From an uncultured Bacteroidales bacterium (GTDB lineage Bacteria > Bacteroidota > Bacteroidia > Bacteroidales > UBA932): a DNA stretch of 9,504 nucleotides. Shown in pieces: positions 1 through 6,311 of the stretch. A program made the translations under genes and the position numbers. How positions within the stretch are numbered: position 1 is the first letter of the stretch; the number at the start of each line of letters is the position of its first letter. The notes under the pieces were generated by a model that saw only the letters and a list, made by a program, of their open reading frames with translations, did no database searches and was not told the DNA's origin. The stretch is from contig CAMFRR010000021.1 of NCBI GenBank assembly GCA_945982095.1, positions 1 to 9,504 of the forward strand, given 5' to 3'.

Positions 1-161
1 GCCTCGCGCTTCCTTATGTTTATAGTCAGGTCAGGGGTACCTGAGTAGTTACCGTTTATTTTCACAAATACGTTTATCTTATTGCAAATGACTGATATGT
101 AATGCATTAGCCTGGGGTTAGAGATGCAATCCCGGCATGTTTCCATCAGTTTTGAGCAATG
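1..161. other. Left-edge region without a supportable gene
   Basis: I see no convincing gene here. Two plus-strand frames are open from the edge and stop at 42-44 (TGA) and 46-48 (TAG), so a few codons of an upstream plus-strand gene could be present, but neither tail is recognisable. On the minus strand a frame runs from an ATG at 107 off the left edge (about 35 codons) and resembles no family I know. A small inverted repeat, TCAGG (31-35) and CCTGA (40-44) with a 4-nt loop, sits at the possible plus-strand stop codons. The strong terminator just downstream favours a plus-strand transcript arriving from outside the window. Confidence 0.4.
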
Positions 162-197
162 AAAAGCACATTCTGCATATGTGGAATGTGCTTTTTT
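162..197 (+). terminator. Strong intrinsic terminator
   Basis: A perfect 12-bp inverted repeat (162-173 pairs with 184-195) encloses a 10-nt loop and runs directly into six T residues (192-197). This is the classic Rho-independent form and would end a plus-strand transcript entering from the left. The four A residues at the left foot could give weak activity in the other direction. It insulates the operon starting at 263 from upstream transcription. Confidence 0.88.
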
Positions 198-213
198 GTT
201 TACACGGGTAGAG

Positions 214-245
214 TTTACGAAAACGGATAATAGAACATAGCTTTG
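214..245 (+). promoter_or_regulatory. Bacteroidetes-type promoter of the metallopeptidase operon
   Basis: TAGCTTTG at 238-245 matches the Bacteroidetes -7 consensus TAnnTTTG exactly. TTTA at 214-217 is one base off the -33 consensus TTTG, and the gap between them is 20 nt, as expected. Transcription would start around 249-252, leaving a leader of only about 12-15 nt before the ATG at 263. Assignment is by consensus match only. Confidence 0.6.
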
Positions 246-263
246 CAAAAAACAAAAAAGCTA
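238..263. repeat. 7-bp inverted repeat spanning -7 box and start codon
   Basis: TAGCTTT (238-244) and AAAGCTA (257-263) are perfect inverted repeats separated by a 12-nt A-rich spacer. The left arm lies in the predicted -7 box and the right arm touches the A of the ATG. The left arm lies upstream of the predicted transcription start, so an RNA hairpin is unlikely. A protein-binding operator is possible, but chance is also possible in such A-rich DNA. Confidence 0.3.
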
Positions 264-1840
264 TGAGACCGGAATCATCAATCCTTGCCATGTCGCTTCT
301 TTGCCTGACATGCTGCACTAAAAATTTCTCTTCCTTGCCGTCTGACAATACGGTCCCTTATCCTGCCGGAAACGGAGAAATCGTACTCGGAAAGCAACTG
401 GACAATCCGTACAATATCAAGAACGTAAAGGCAGCCTATCATTCACTCTATGGACGTGACCCCGGTGATGACATTCAATTTACTGACTGGTATGTGCGCT
501 TCCTGCCATCCGACTCTGGACAGATGGATGAACTTAAAGCAATGGGCATCAATCTTTTGGACCATCCTGTAGATTATGAAATCATCAGAGAAGGAGACTG
601 GTACCACGACCCTTCACTGGATGATGATTCCATTACCTGGCAATATGCCGTGGTGCCCCACGACTTCGTATTCCCTAAAGGCATTACTTGTGAACGTCTG
701 CAGCAATGCTTCCTGGCAGAGAACAGTCCTGCTTCAAAGGCTGCAGGCGACATAGATTGGGCAGCGCTTGAGCACGAGGCCTATCGCCTGAGCGGCAATC
801 TGGCAATGCTGGACGAACACTCAGCAACCAAGGCCGACGACGGTATCAGTCCTTCAGGACGCATCACTATCATTGACCCTGACCATAATGACGGCCAACC
901 TTGCGGGGTGTCAGGCGTTAAGGTGCAATGCAATGTTTTTGTCAAATTCTCTTCGGCCTATACCGATGCTGACGGATATTACAAGATCCCCAAAAATTTC
1001 ACTGCAAAGCCGAGGTATAGGCTGGTTTTCAGTAATGTAAAGGGCTTTAACCTGGGATTCAACAGTATACTATACAAGGGTTCTGTGTCCAATCTGGGCA
1101 AAGCCAGCCCTGCCGGCCTGGATCTTTGTGTAGAAGGGGATTCTGAGGATAAACTGTACAGACGCTGCGTGGTGAACAATGCCGCATATGACTATTATGT
1201 TGCCTGTGATGCCGACCATATGAACATAGACGCGCCTCCTTCCGGTCTATGCATATGGATGTTTACGGATTTGAATACTTCAAGCGCAGTGATGCTCCAT
1301 CATGGCACAGTGCTGCCGGACAATATCATGAATGAGTATTATTTGCTGGCCGCCTGGATAGTGAAACTGTTCGGACCTGACCTCACCATAGGCGTTCAGG
1401 GACAGCAGAGCTACAAACAAATGTATGCTACAACTATACATGAACTTGCGCATGCATCGCATTTCTCAAAAGTGGGCATAGATTATTGGAACAATGTAGC
1501 ATACCACATACTCCAGGCCTATTCTTCAGGAGGGGATACATATGGCGGCAGCGAGGGAGAAAGGTCAGGCTATTGTGAAATTGCGGAGATGTGGGCCTAT
1601 TATATGGAAAGCAGGATGTACAAGCAGCGTTATGGAGGTTCCAATCCTATGTTCGGAAGCTCATATTGGTTTCATCCTCAAAGGCTTATCTATCTGGAGA
1701 GCAGGGGTATGAAGGTGTCGGAGATTTTCGCTGCCATGGTGCCTGAGGTTATTGACGGAGAGTCTCTCAGAGACAAACTGATAGAGCTATATCCTTCCAA
1801 GAGGACAAATATTTTGCAAATATTCAACAGATATGAATAA
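263..1840 (+). CDS. Predicted zinc metallopeptidase lipoprotein (gluzincin-like)
   Basis: A 525-residue protein. It begins with a short hydrophobic signal ending in LTCC (residues 15-18), a plausible lipobox with C17 or C18 as the lipidated cysteine, so it probably sits in the outer membrane or on the surface. Residues about 77-135 carry conserved-looking blocks (YVRFLP, DYEI, YHDP, TWQY) that I associate with uncharacterised Bacteroidetes surface proteins. Residues about 199-265 resemble a carboxypeptidase-regulatory-like beta-sandwich (SGVKVQC, TDADGYYKIP). The C-terminal part has the zinc motif HELAH (393-397); E442, or less likely E439, in EIAEMWAYY is a likely third ligand, placed as in gluzincins. 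The ATG at 263 is chosen because the next one, at codon 10, would destroy the signal. Its stop overlaps the next gene by 8 nt, so the two are probably translationally coupled. The substrate is unknown. Peptidase assignment is good; the exact family is uncertain. Confidence 0.8.
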   Translation: MRPESSILAMSLLCLTCCTKNFSSLPSDNTVPYPAGNGEIVLGKQLDNPYNIKNVKAAYHSLYGRDPGDDIQFTDWYVRFLPSDSGQMDELKAMGINLLDHPVDYEIIREGDWYHDPSLDDDSITWQYAVVPHDFVFPKGITCERLQQCFLAENSPASKAAGDIDWAALEHEAYRLSGNLAMLDEHSATKADDGISPSGRITIIDPDHNDGQPCGVSGVKVQCNVFVKFSSAYTDADGYYKIPKNFTAKPRYRLVFSNVKGFNLGFNSILYKGSVSNLGKASPAGLDLCVEGDSEDKLYRRCVVNNAAYDYYVACDADHMNIDAPPSGLCIWMFTDLNTSSAVMLHHGTVLPDNIMNEYYLLAAWIVKLFGPDLTIGVQGQQSYKQMYATTIHELAHASHFSKVGIDYWNNVAYHILQAYSSGGDTYGGSEGERSGYCEIAEMWAYYMESRMYKQRYGGSNPMFGSSYWFHPQRLIYLESRGMKVSEIFAAMVPEVIDGESLRDKLIELYPSKRTNILQIFNRYE

Positions 1841-2387
1841 AAGGTTAGTGATAGTGATTATGGGCCTGGCATTGGGTCAGGCCCTTTGGGGACAGAAGTG
1901 GCAGCTTGGCACGAATGCAGTAGGCTGGGCCGCGTTCGGTACAATGAACATTCAGATGGAGTATGCCTTGGGCAAGAGCTGGACTCTGGGCTTGCAGGGA
2001 AAGTATAATCCCTTTGAATTCAAGAAAAGTGATGAATCACAGATGCAGTTCAAGCAGCGTTCTGCAGCAGCCTATGCCAGATGGTGGCCATGGCATGTGT
2101 ACAGCGGCTGGTGGCTGTGTCCGAGAATAATGTGGCAAGAATACAACACGGGCGGTATCTTGGACCAGAAGACGGAACAGGGCCAAAGGGTGGGTGCAGG
2201 CATATCGGCAGGCTATACCTATATGTTGGCTAAGCATTGGAATATAGAATTCGGTCTTGGCTTGTGGGGAGGTGCCAAGTTCTACACTCTTTATTCATGT
2301 CCCCGTTGCGGTGATATCCTTTCCTCAGGCGTGGGGTCCTTTATCTTGCCCAATGATTTTGTAGTTGGTGTGAGCTATGTGTTCTAA
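1833..2387 (+). CDS. DUF3575-like outer-membrane beta-barrel protein
   Basis: A 184-residue secreted protein. Residues 1-20 look like a signal peptide, with cleavage near ALWG-Q. The mature part alternates polar and aromatic residues and ends in VSYVF, a terminal Phe pattern typical of outer-membrane beta-barrels. The TNAVGWAAFGTMN block near the mature N-terminus, a Trp-rich stretch (residues 84-101, six Trp), YNTGGI and a late CPRC (156-159) fit my recollection of the DUF3575 family, often found next to FimB/Mfa2 genes in Bacteroidales. The start overlaps the upstream stop by 8 nt and the stop overlaps the next start by 11 nt, so the three genes behave as one operon. Molecular function is unknown; a role in assembling or anchoring surface appendages is inferred from the neighbour. 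Confidence 0.75.
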   Translation: MNKRLVIVIMGLALGQALWGQKWQLGTNAVGWAAFGTMNIQMEYALGKSWTLGLQGKYNPFEFKKSDESQMQFKQRSAAAYARWWPWHVYSGWWLCPRIMWQEYNTGGILDQKTEQGQRVGAGISAGYTYMLAKHWNIEFGLGLWGGAKFYTLYSCPRCGDILSSGVGSFILPNDFVVGVSYVF

Positions 2388-3156
2388 GTTTGTACGGTCA
2401 TTGGCATTGCTTGCTCTTGTCTCCTGTTCGGTGCTGGAGGACAGGAGTGAATGCCCATGCCGCCTGTATCTTGACTTTTCATCCCTCAGCTGCAAGGCAT
2501 ATGACAGCCTGTGCTACACAATCTGGGGAGATGAGGGCGAGTACGTATATTCTTCAGTATTCTGCTATGAAGGGGATGAGAACGGGGTGACTGTGCCTGT
2601 ATCTTGCCGTGGTGATGTGTATGTTGCAGTGTATCCCGGTGATTTTGCTCATATGTTGAATGCGGGTGCATGCACAATGCCTGGGTCAGAGCAGGCAGTC
2701 CCATTGTACAGTTATCACGGGCAGTGTGACACAAGGCAGGAGAGCGCAGTACTCAAGGTGGAGATGCACAAGCAGTTCTGTACACTCACCCTGGAGTTCG
2801 TAACTGATGATTCACAAAAGTACCTGCTCGCCGTGGAATCTTCCTATGCCGGAATGACACTGGACGGGCGGCCTTTGGAGGCTAAGATGAAGTTTCATAT
2901 TCCCGGCAACGGCTCTGAGCCCATGAGCTGCCGCCTGCCGCGTCAGAACAGCGGTTCCGACCTGAAACTGCTTGTGGCTGATGCCAGCGGTCATGTGCGC
3001 ATCTTTGCCCTGGGTATGATTTTGGAAAGCGCAGGCTATGACTGGACTGCCGCTGACCTGGAGGACGTGTATCTGAGGCTTGACTATAAAAATATGGCCG
3101 CAAACGTTTCCGCCGCGACCTGGGAAGAGGAAGTCTTCGTTCCTGTTGTTATCTGA
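2377..3156 (+). CDS. FimB/Mfa2-like fimbrial anchor lipoprotein
   Basis: A 259-residue lipoprotein with a clear lipobox LVSC (lipidated C17). Directly after it comes DRSECPCRLYLDFS (22-35), the N-terminal hallmark of the FimB/Mfa2 family, whose members anchor fimbriae to the outer membrane and cap their base in Porphyromonas. The C-terminal part ends in a strand-rich segment with the W-E-E-E-V-F-V-P pattern seen at the end of such proteins. The mature protein has eleven cysteines (17, 26, 28, 39, 46, 63, 77, 99, 117, 135, 185), many for this family as I know it. It overlaps the DUF3575-like gene by 11 nt. No major fimbrillin gene follows; the next gene is convergent. It could be an anchor for a fimbrillin encoded elsewhere, or a surface lipoprotein with another role. 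Family assignment is fairly sure, function is not. Confidence 0.78.
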   Translation: MCSKFVRSLALLALVSCSVLEDRSECPCRLYLDFSSLSCKAYDSLCYTIWGDEGEYVYSSVFCYEGDENGVTVPVSCRGDVYVAVYPGDFAHMLNAGACTMPGSEQAVPLYSYHGQCDTRQESAVLKVEMHKQFCTLTLEFVTDDSQKYLLAVESSYAGMTLDGRPLEAKMKFHIPGNGSEPMSCRLPRQNSGSDLKLLVADASGHVRIFALGMILESAGYDWTAADLEDVYLRLDYKNMAANVSAATWEEEVFVPVVI

Positions 3157-3201
3157 GTTCAGCTCTGTTTTTTTTGCGGAGGCTCAGTCCGCTTATTTCT
3201 T
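3153..3201 (+). terminator. Tandem terminator-like hairpins between convergent operons
   Basis: CTGAG (3153-3157) and CTCTG (3163-3167) form a short stem with one T-T mismatch, followed by eight T residues (3168-3175). A second perfect stem, GCGGA (3176-3180) with TCCGC (3188-3192), is followed by TTATTTCTT (3193-3201). Both are oriented to end plus-strand transcription after the Mfa2-like gene, and the second runs into the 3' end of the opposing gene. I see no T-tract serving the minus-strand operon. The stems are short, so efficiency is uncertain. Confidence 0.5.
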
Positions 3202-3684
3202 GCGTTTCCTGAAAATGGCATAAGCTGCTGCAACCAGCACGAGGGCCACTCCAACGGAAATGCCGGCAATGACTCCCATTGAGGCCTCTGATGATGTCTG
3301 CTCTCCAATGTGAAGCGTGATGGTGGTGTCGGCAGGTATTGTACAGAAAGTATCGGTACATGCCAGGTAATCAACTGTCACCTTCACATCTGCAGATGAA
3401 GATGTGAGTTCCACATTCTGTGAGAAAAGGGCAGTGCCGGAAATTGTGCCGTATGATTCTTCACTGTCTGTCACCTGATGTACTTCGCTCAGGACTGTCA
3501 TTTCTCCTGTTGTATGGGCTCCGTCACCACATTCAAAGCTGATAGTGGTAGGGTATACGTAATCGTTCTCAACCACGTCATAAATGTGGTAGCCGTCCGC
3601 AATCTGGCCTGTAATTGTAATCTGCCAGGTCGAGCCCTCAATATTTTGGGCTGTGGCAGTCCATACTACTGTTTCTTGTTCCAT
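3193..3684 (-). CDS. Stand-alone DsbD-alpha-like domain with C-terminal membrane anchor
   Basis: A 163-residue protein resembling the N-terminal (alpha) domain of the disulfide reductase DsbD. The key motif is ACTDTFC, with C109 and C114 in CX4C spacing followed by Pro, where DsbD-alpha carries its redox pair. The eight-helix beta domain and the thioredoxin-like gamma domain of full DsbD are absent. Instead residues about 137-158 form one hydrophobic helix, followed by the basic tail RKRKK. The domain starts at residue 1 with no signal peptide, which is odd for an extracytoplasmic thiol protein. I chose the ATG at 3684, 4 nt after the lptB stop. An in-frame ATG at 3726 would add 14 polar residues, overlap lptB and still give no signal. 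It is the third gene of the dnaX-lptB operon. Domain assignment is likely; direction of insertion and activity are unknown. Confidence 0.68.
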   Translation of the reverse strand: MEQETVVWTATAQNIEGSTWQITITGQIADGYHIYDVVENDYVYPTTISFECGDGAHTTGEMTVLSEVHQVTDSEESYGTISGTALFSQNVELTSSSADVKVTVDYLACTDTFCTIPADTTITLHIGEQTSSEASMGVIAGISVGVALVLVAAAYAIFRKRKK

Positions 3685-3688
3685 AGTC

Positions 3689-4456
3689 TTATTCGTTTTG
3701 ATTGTTTTCGTATTTCTTGAATGCATCTGAGCGCTTCAGCACGAAGTTGCTGCCCAGATACTTGGTGCGCACCTCTTCATCAGCCGCCAGGGCTTCAGGG
3801 GTTCCCGCCTGGAGTATGGTGCCTTCGTAGAGCAGATATGCCCTGTCTATGATGGCAAGGGTCTCACCCACATTATGGTCTGTGATGATGACACCTATGT
3901 TCTTGTATTTGAGTTTGGCGATTATATGCTGTATGTCTTCCACGGCAATTGGGTCCACTCCGGCGAAAGGTTCATCCAGAAGTATGAATTTCGGGTCTAT
4001 TGCCAGAGCCCGGGCTATTTCACAACGCCTGCGCTCGCCGCCGCTGAGCTGGTTGCCGTAGCTTTTGCGTACCTTGTGGAGATTGAACTCGTTGATGAGG
4101 CTTTCCAGTCGTTCCCTGCGTTCTTCGCGTGTAAACTTGTCGCTGAGCTCCATGACTGACATGATATTGTCTTCCACAGTCATGCGGCGGAATACCGAGG
4201 CTTCCTGCGCCAGGTAACCCACGCCTTTCTGAGCCCTTTTGTACATAGGCAGTCCTGTGATTTCCTCGTCATCCAGGAAAATCTTGCCTCCATTCGGTAC
4301 CACGAGGCCTGTAATCATATAGAAGCTGGTGGTCTTTCCTGCTCCGTTAGGTCCGAGGAAGCCCACTATCTCGCCCTGTTCCACTTCCATGGAAACACCC
4401 TTGACGACAGTTCGGGGGCCATATTTTTTGATTAGGTTCTCTGCTCTGAGTTTCAT
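3689..4456 (-). CDS. lptB: LPS export ABC transporter ATP-binding protein LptB
   Basis: A 255-residue ABC ATPase that powers lipopolysaccharide extraction from the inner membrane as a dimer with LptF and LptG. All nucleotide-binding elements are visible: Walker A GPNGAGKT (35-42), Q-loop Gln84, signature LSGGE (137-141), Walker B FILLDEP (157-163) with catalytic Glu162, and switch His194. The segments FYMITGLVVPNGG, QEASVFRRMTVEDN and DEPFAGVDPIAVEDIQ are characteristic of LptB rather than of other ABC ATPases. Its length is slightly above the roughly 240 residues of E. coli LptB because of a short polar C-terminal tail. It begins 7 nt after the dnaX stop and ends 4 nt before the DsbD-alpha-like gene, so it is probably read from the dnaX promoter. 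No other lpt gene is in the window. Confidence 0.95.
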   Translation of the reverse strand: MKLRAENLIKKYGPRTVVKGVSMEVEQGEIVGFLGPNGAGKTTSFYMITGLVVPNGGKIFLDDEEITGLPMYKRAQKGVGYLAQEASVFRRMTVEDNIMSVMELSDKFTREERRERLESLINEFNLHKVRKSYGNQLSGGERRRCEIARALAIDPKFILLDEPFAGVDPIAVEDIQHIIAKLKYKNIGVIITDHNVGETLAIIDRAYLLYEGTILQAGTPEALAADEEVRTKYLGSNFVLKRSDAFKKYENNQNE

Positions 4457-4463
4457 TATCTTG

Positions 4464-6230
4464 CTATTTAATTTCCAGGCCCAGGCCTTTTATCATTTCT
4501 CCAACCTGGGGATTGGCTGCCATCATTTCTCTTGCCTTTTCCTCGTCGCTCACGGCCACCTTTGCCGAAGGATCTTCAGGGGCAAGTTCGAGTACCAGCT
4601 GCAGGAGGCGACTGTCGCACAGCTCCCTCAACTTGGCTTCAATTCGTGCAGACTTGTCTGACAGCCATTGGCGCAGGGCCTCATTGACAAGGGCGCAGTG
4701 CACAATTGCCATGTTGTCCTTGTGCTCTATGTTGAGCTTTGCCGTGGTGAGGGCTGTAAGCAGCCTGTTGTTGGACTTGGATATTTCACAAAGAGTGTTC
4801 CATGCTGCCTTTATTGCATTGTCATCGAGGACTGTGTCCGGAAGTTCCCTGGAGTGTCCTTCTGCCGCTTTGTTCCCTTCTTGTCTTATGGCGCTGACCG
4901 ATGCTCCTGTGCGTATGCCGCCTACAGGCTGTCGGCGTTGTGACGCTGCTGCTGAAGGAGCCTCCGGCTTGTTTTCCTGGGCGGGAGCCTGAGCCTGGGC
5001 CTGTCCCTGAGCTTGAACTGATCCCTGAGCTTGAACTTGAGCCTGTCCCTGAGCCTGTCCCTGAGCTGGTCCTTGAGCCTGTCCCTGAGCCTGAACGGTC
5101 TGACCCACCTGTGCCGGCTGCTGTGTCTGGCCCGCTTGTCTTGTCAACATGCTGAGTCTTATGAGGGCAAATTCCACGTGAAGACGCGGATTTACGGCAG
5201 TCTTGTAGGCTTGTTCCGCCGCAACGCTTATGCCCAGGGCATCATAGAGGAATTTCATGCTGCACTTCTCAGCCTGTCTGGCATAATCGGCCTTGAGGCT
5301 TTCGTCCAGTTCCAGCAGGGCGTCCAGGCCTCCTGCCTTGGCCACAAGCAAATCCCTGAAATGGGATGAGAGGGCGCAAACGAAGTGGAGTGCGTTGAAG
5401 CCTTTTGAAAGCACTTCGTCAAAGATGCGCAGGGTCGTGGCATAGTCTCCATTGAGGAAGGCATCGGTGAGCTTGAACGAATAGCTGTAGTCCAGGACGT
5501 TGAGGTTGCGTATAACGTCCTCGTACCTGATGTCTGTTCCGCAGAATGCTATGGTCTGGTCGAATATGGTAAGAGCATCACGCATGGCTCCATCTGCCTT
5601 CAGGGCTATCACGTGGAGACTCTTGTCGTCTATGCTAATGTTCTCCTTTGCGGCTATGTTCCTCAGATTGCCGACTATATTGCTGACACTCATCCTGTTG
5701 AAGTCATAGGTCTGGCAACGGCTAAGGATGGTAGGGAGTATTTTGTGCTTCTCTGTGGTGGCCAGTATGAAAATGGCATATTCAGGCGGTTCTTCCAGAG
5801 TTTTCAGGAATGCATTGAAGGCCTGAGATGAAAGCATGTGCACCTCATCGATGATATACACGCTGTATTTTCCGACCTGAGGGGCTATACGTACCTTGTC
5901 AATCAGGTCTTTGATGTTGTCGACGCTGTTGTTGGAGGCCGCATCCATCTCGTGTATGCAGTATGACCTGCCCTCCGCAAAGGAAAGACAACTTTCGCAT
6001 TTCCCGCATGGCTCGCCTCCTGGCAGGGGATTGGAACAGTTGATCATCTTGGCGAATATACGGGCAGTGGTGGTCTTGCCTACGCCTCGTGGGCCACAGA
6101 AAAGGTAGGCATGGGCAAGCTGGCCGCGCTGTATGGAATTCTTCAGTGTAGTCGCAATATTGTCCTGACCTATTAGAGTCTCGAATGACTCGGGACGGTA
6201 CTTGCGCGCTAATACAATATAGTCGTTCAT
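4464..6230 (-). CDS. dnaX: DNA polymerase III subunits gamma and tau
   Basis: A 588-residue clamp-loader ATPase that loads the sliding clamp and links the replisome's polymerases. Residues 4-15 (YIVLARKYRPES) are the DnaX N-terminal hallmark. Then come Walker A GPRGVGKT (46-53), a zinc knot C65-C75-C78-C81, Walker B IIDEVH (126-131), sensor 1 LATTE (156-160) and the SRC arginine finger (170-172). The collar domain extends to about residue 370. A Q/A/G repeat linker (about 378-416) joins it to the C-terminal domain. The start at 6230 is preferred because the protein then begins MNDYIVLARKYRP, whereas the in-frame ATG at 6248 would place codons over the predicted promoter. No A-rich slippery heptamer like that of E. 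coli dnaX is seen in the linker, so a separate gamma product made by frameshifting is not predicted. Confidence 0.95.
   Translation of the reverse strand: MNDYIVLARKYRPESFETLIGQDNIATTLKNSIQRGQLAHAYLFCGPRGVGKTTTARIFAKMINCSNPLPGGEPCGKCESCLSFAEGRSYCIHEMDAASNNSVDNIKDLIDKVRIAPQVGKYSVYIIDEVHMLSSQAFNAFLKTLEEPPEYAIFILATTEKHKILPTILSRCQTYDFNRMSVSNIVGNLRNIAAKENISIDDKSLHVIALKADGAMRDALTIFDQTIAFCGTDIRYEDVIRNLNVLDYSYSFKLTDAFLNGDYATTLRIFDEVLSKGFNALHFVCALSSHFRDLLVAKAGGLDALLELDESLKADYARQAEKCSMKFLYDALGISVAAEQAYKTAVNPRLHVEFALIRLSMLTRQAGQTQQPAQVGQTVQAQGQAQGPAQGQAQGQAQVQAQGSVQAQGQAQAQAPAQENKPEAPSAAASQRRQPVGGIRTGASVSAIRQEGNKAAEGHSRELPDTVLDDNAIKAAWNTLCEISKSNNRLLTALTTAKLNIEHKDNMAIVHCALVNEALRQWLSDKSARIEAKLRELCDSRLLQLVLELAPEDPSAKVAVSDEEKAREMMAANPQVGEMIKGLGLEIK
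4983..5097 (-). repeat. Degenerate 12-bp tandem repeats inside dnaX linker
   Basis: An imperfect array built on the plus-strand unit CCTGAGCCTGTC and its 6-bp half-units encodes, on the minus strand, alternating Gln-Ala-Gln-Gly in the DnaX linker (residues about 378-416). All unit changes keep the reading frame. Such arrays change copy number by slippage, and an interdomain linker tolerates this. The opposite strand reads as a Pro-Glu/Leu-rich shadow frame with no separate meaning. Confidence 0.85.
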
Positions 6231-6236
6231 AACCCA

Positions 6237-6268
6237 CAAATTTAGCATCTTTTTTGTAACTTTGCCAA
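6237..6268 (-). promoter_or_regulatory. Promoter of the dnaX-lptB operon
   Basis: On the minus strand TAAATTTG (6244 to 6237) matches the Bacteroidetes -7 consensus TAnnTTTG exactly. About 20-21 nt upstream lies CTTGG, a one-mismatch match to the -33 TTTG, so the upstream element is weak. Transcription would start around 6233-6230, at or within a few bases of the dnaX ATG at 6230. Consensus match only. Confidence 0.5.
6257..6264 (+). promoter_or_regulatory. -7 promoter element of the 6312-9074 operon
   Basis: TAACTTTG matches the Bacteroidetes -7 consensus exactly and would start transcription around 6268-6271, giving a leader of about 40 nt before the ATG at 6312. No TTTG is present at the expected -33 distance, so the promoter is half-supported. 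It lies back to back with the dnaX promoter. Confidence 0.45.
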
Positions 6269-6311
6269 GTCGGGAAAGATAATTGTGAAACAGATTAAAT
6301 AAACATACATA

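Noticed and set aside
1..107. Minus-strand open frame of about 35 codons running off the left edge from an ATG at 107
   Set aside because: No recognisable family and no promoter match upstream. Too short to judge without the neighbouring sequence.
118..348. Minus-strand 76-codon frame across the terminator
   Set aside because: It runs through the perfect terminator hairpin, the promoter and the start of the metallopeptidase gene, and shows no protein motif.
4464..5150. Programmed -1 frameshift for a short gamma subunit in dnaX
   Set aside because: No A AAA AAG-type heptamer is present on the coding strand in the linker or C-terminal region.
4901..5155. Plus-strand frame with Pro-Glu repeats resembling a TonB-like linker
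   Set aside because: It is the antisense reading of the Gln-Ala-Gly repeat in dnaX; the repeat keeps several frames open, and no domain is present on either side.
6231..6248. Upstream in-frame ATG at 6248 for dnaX
   Set aside because: It would add MLNLWV before the conserved MNDYIVLARKYRP start and place codons over the predicted -7 box.
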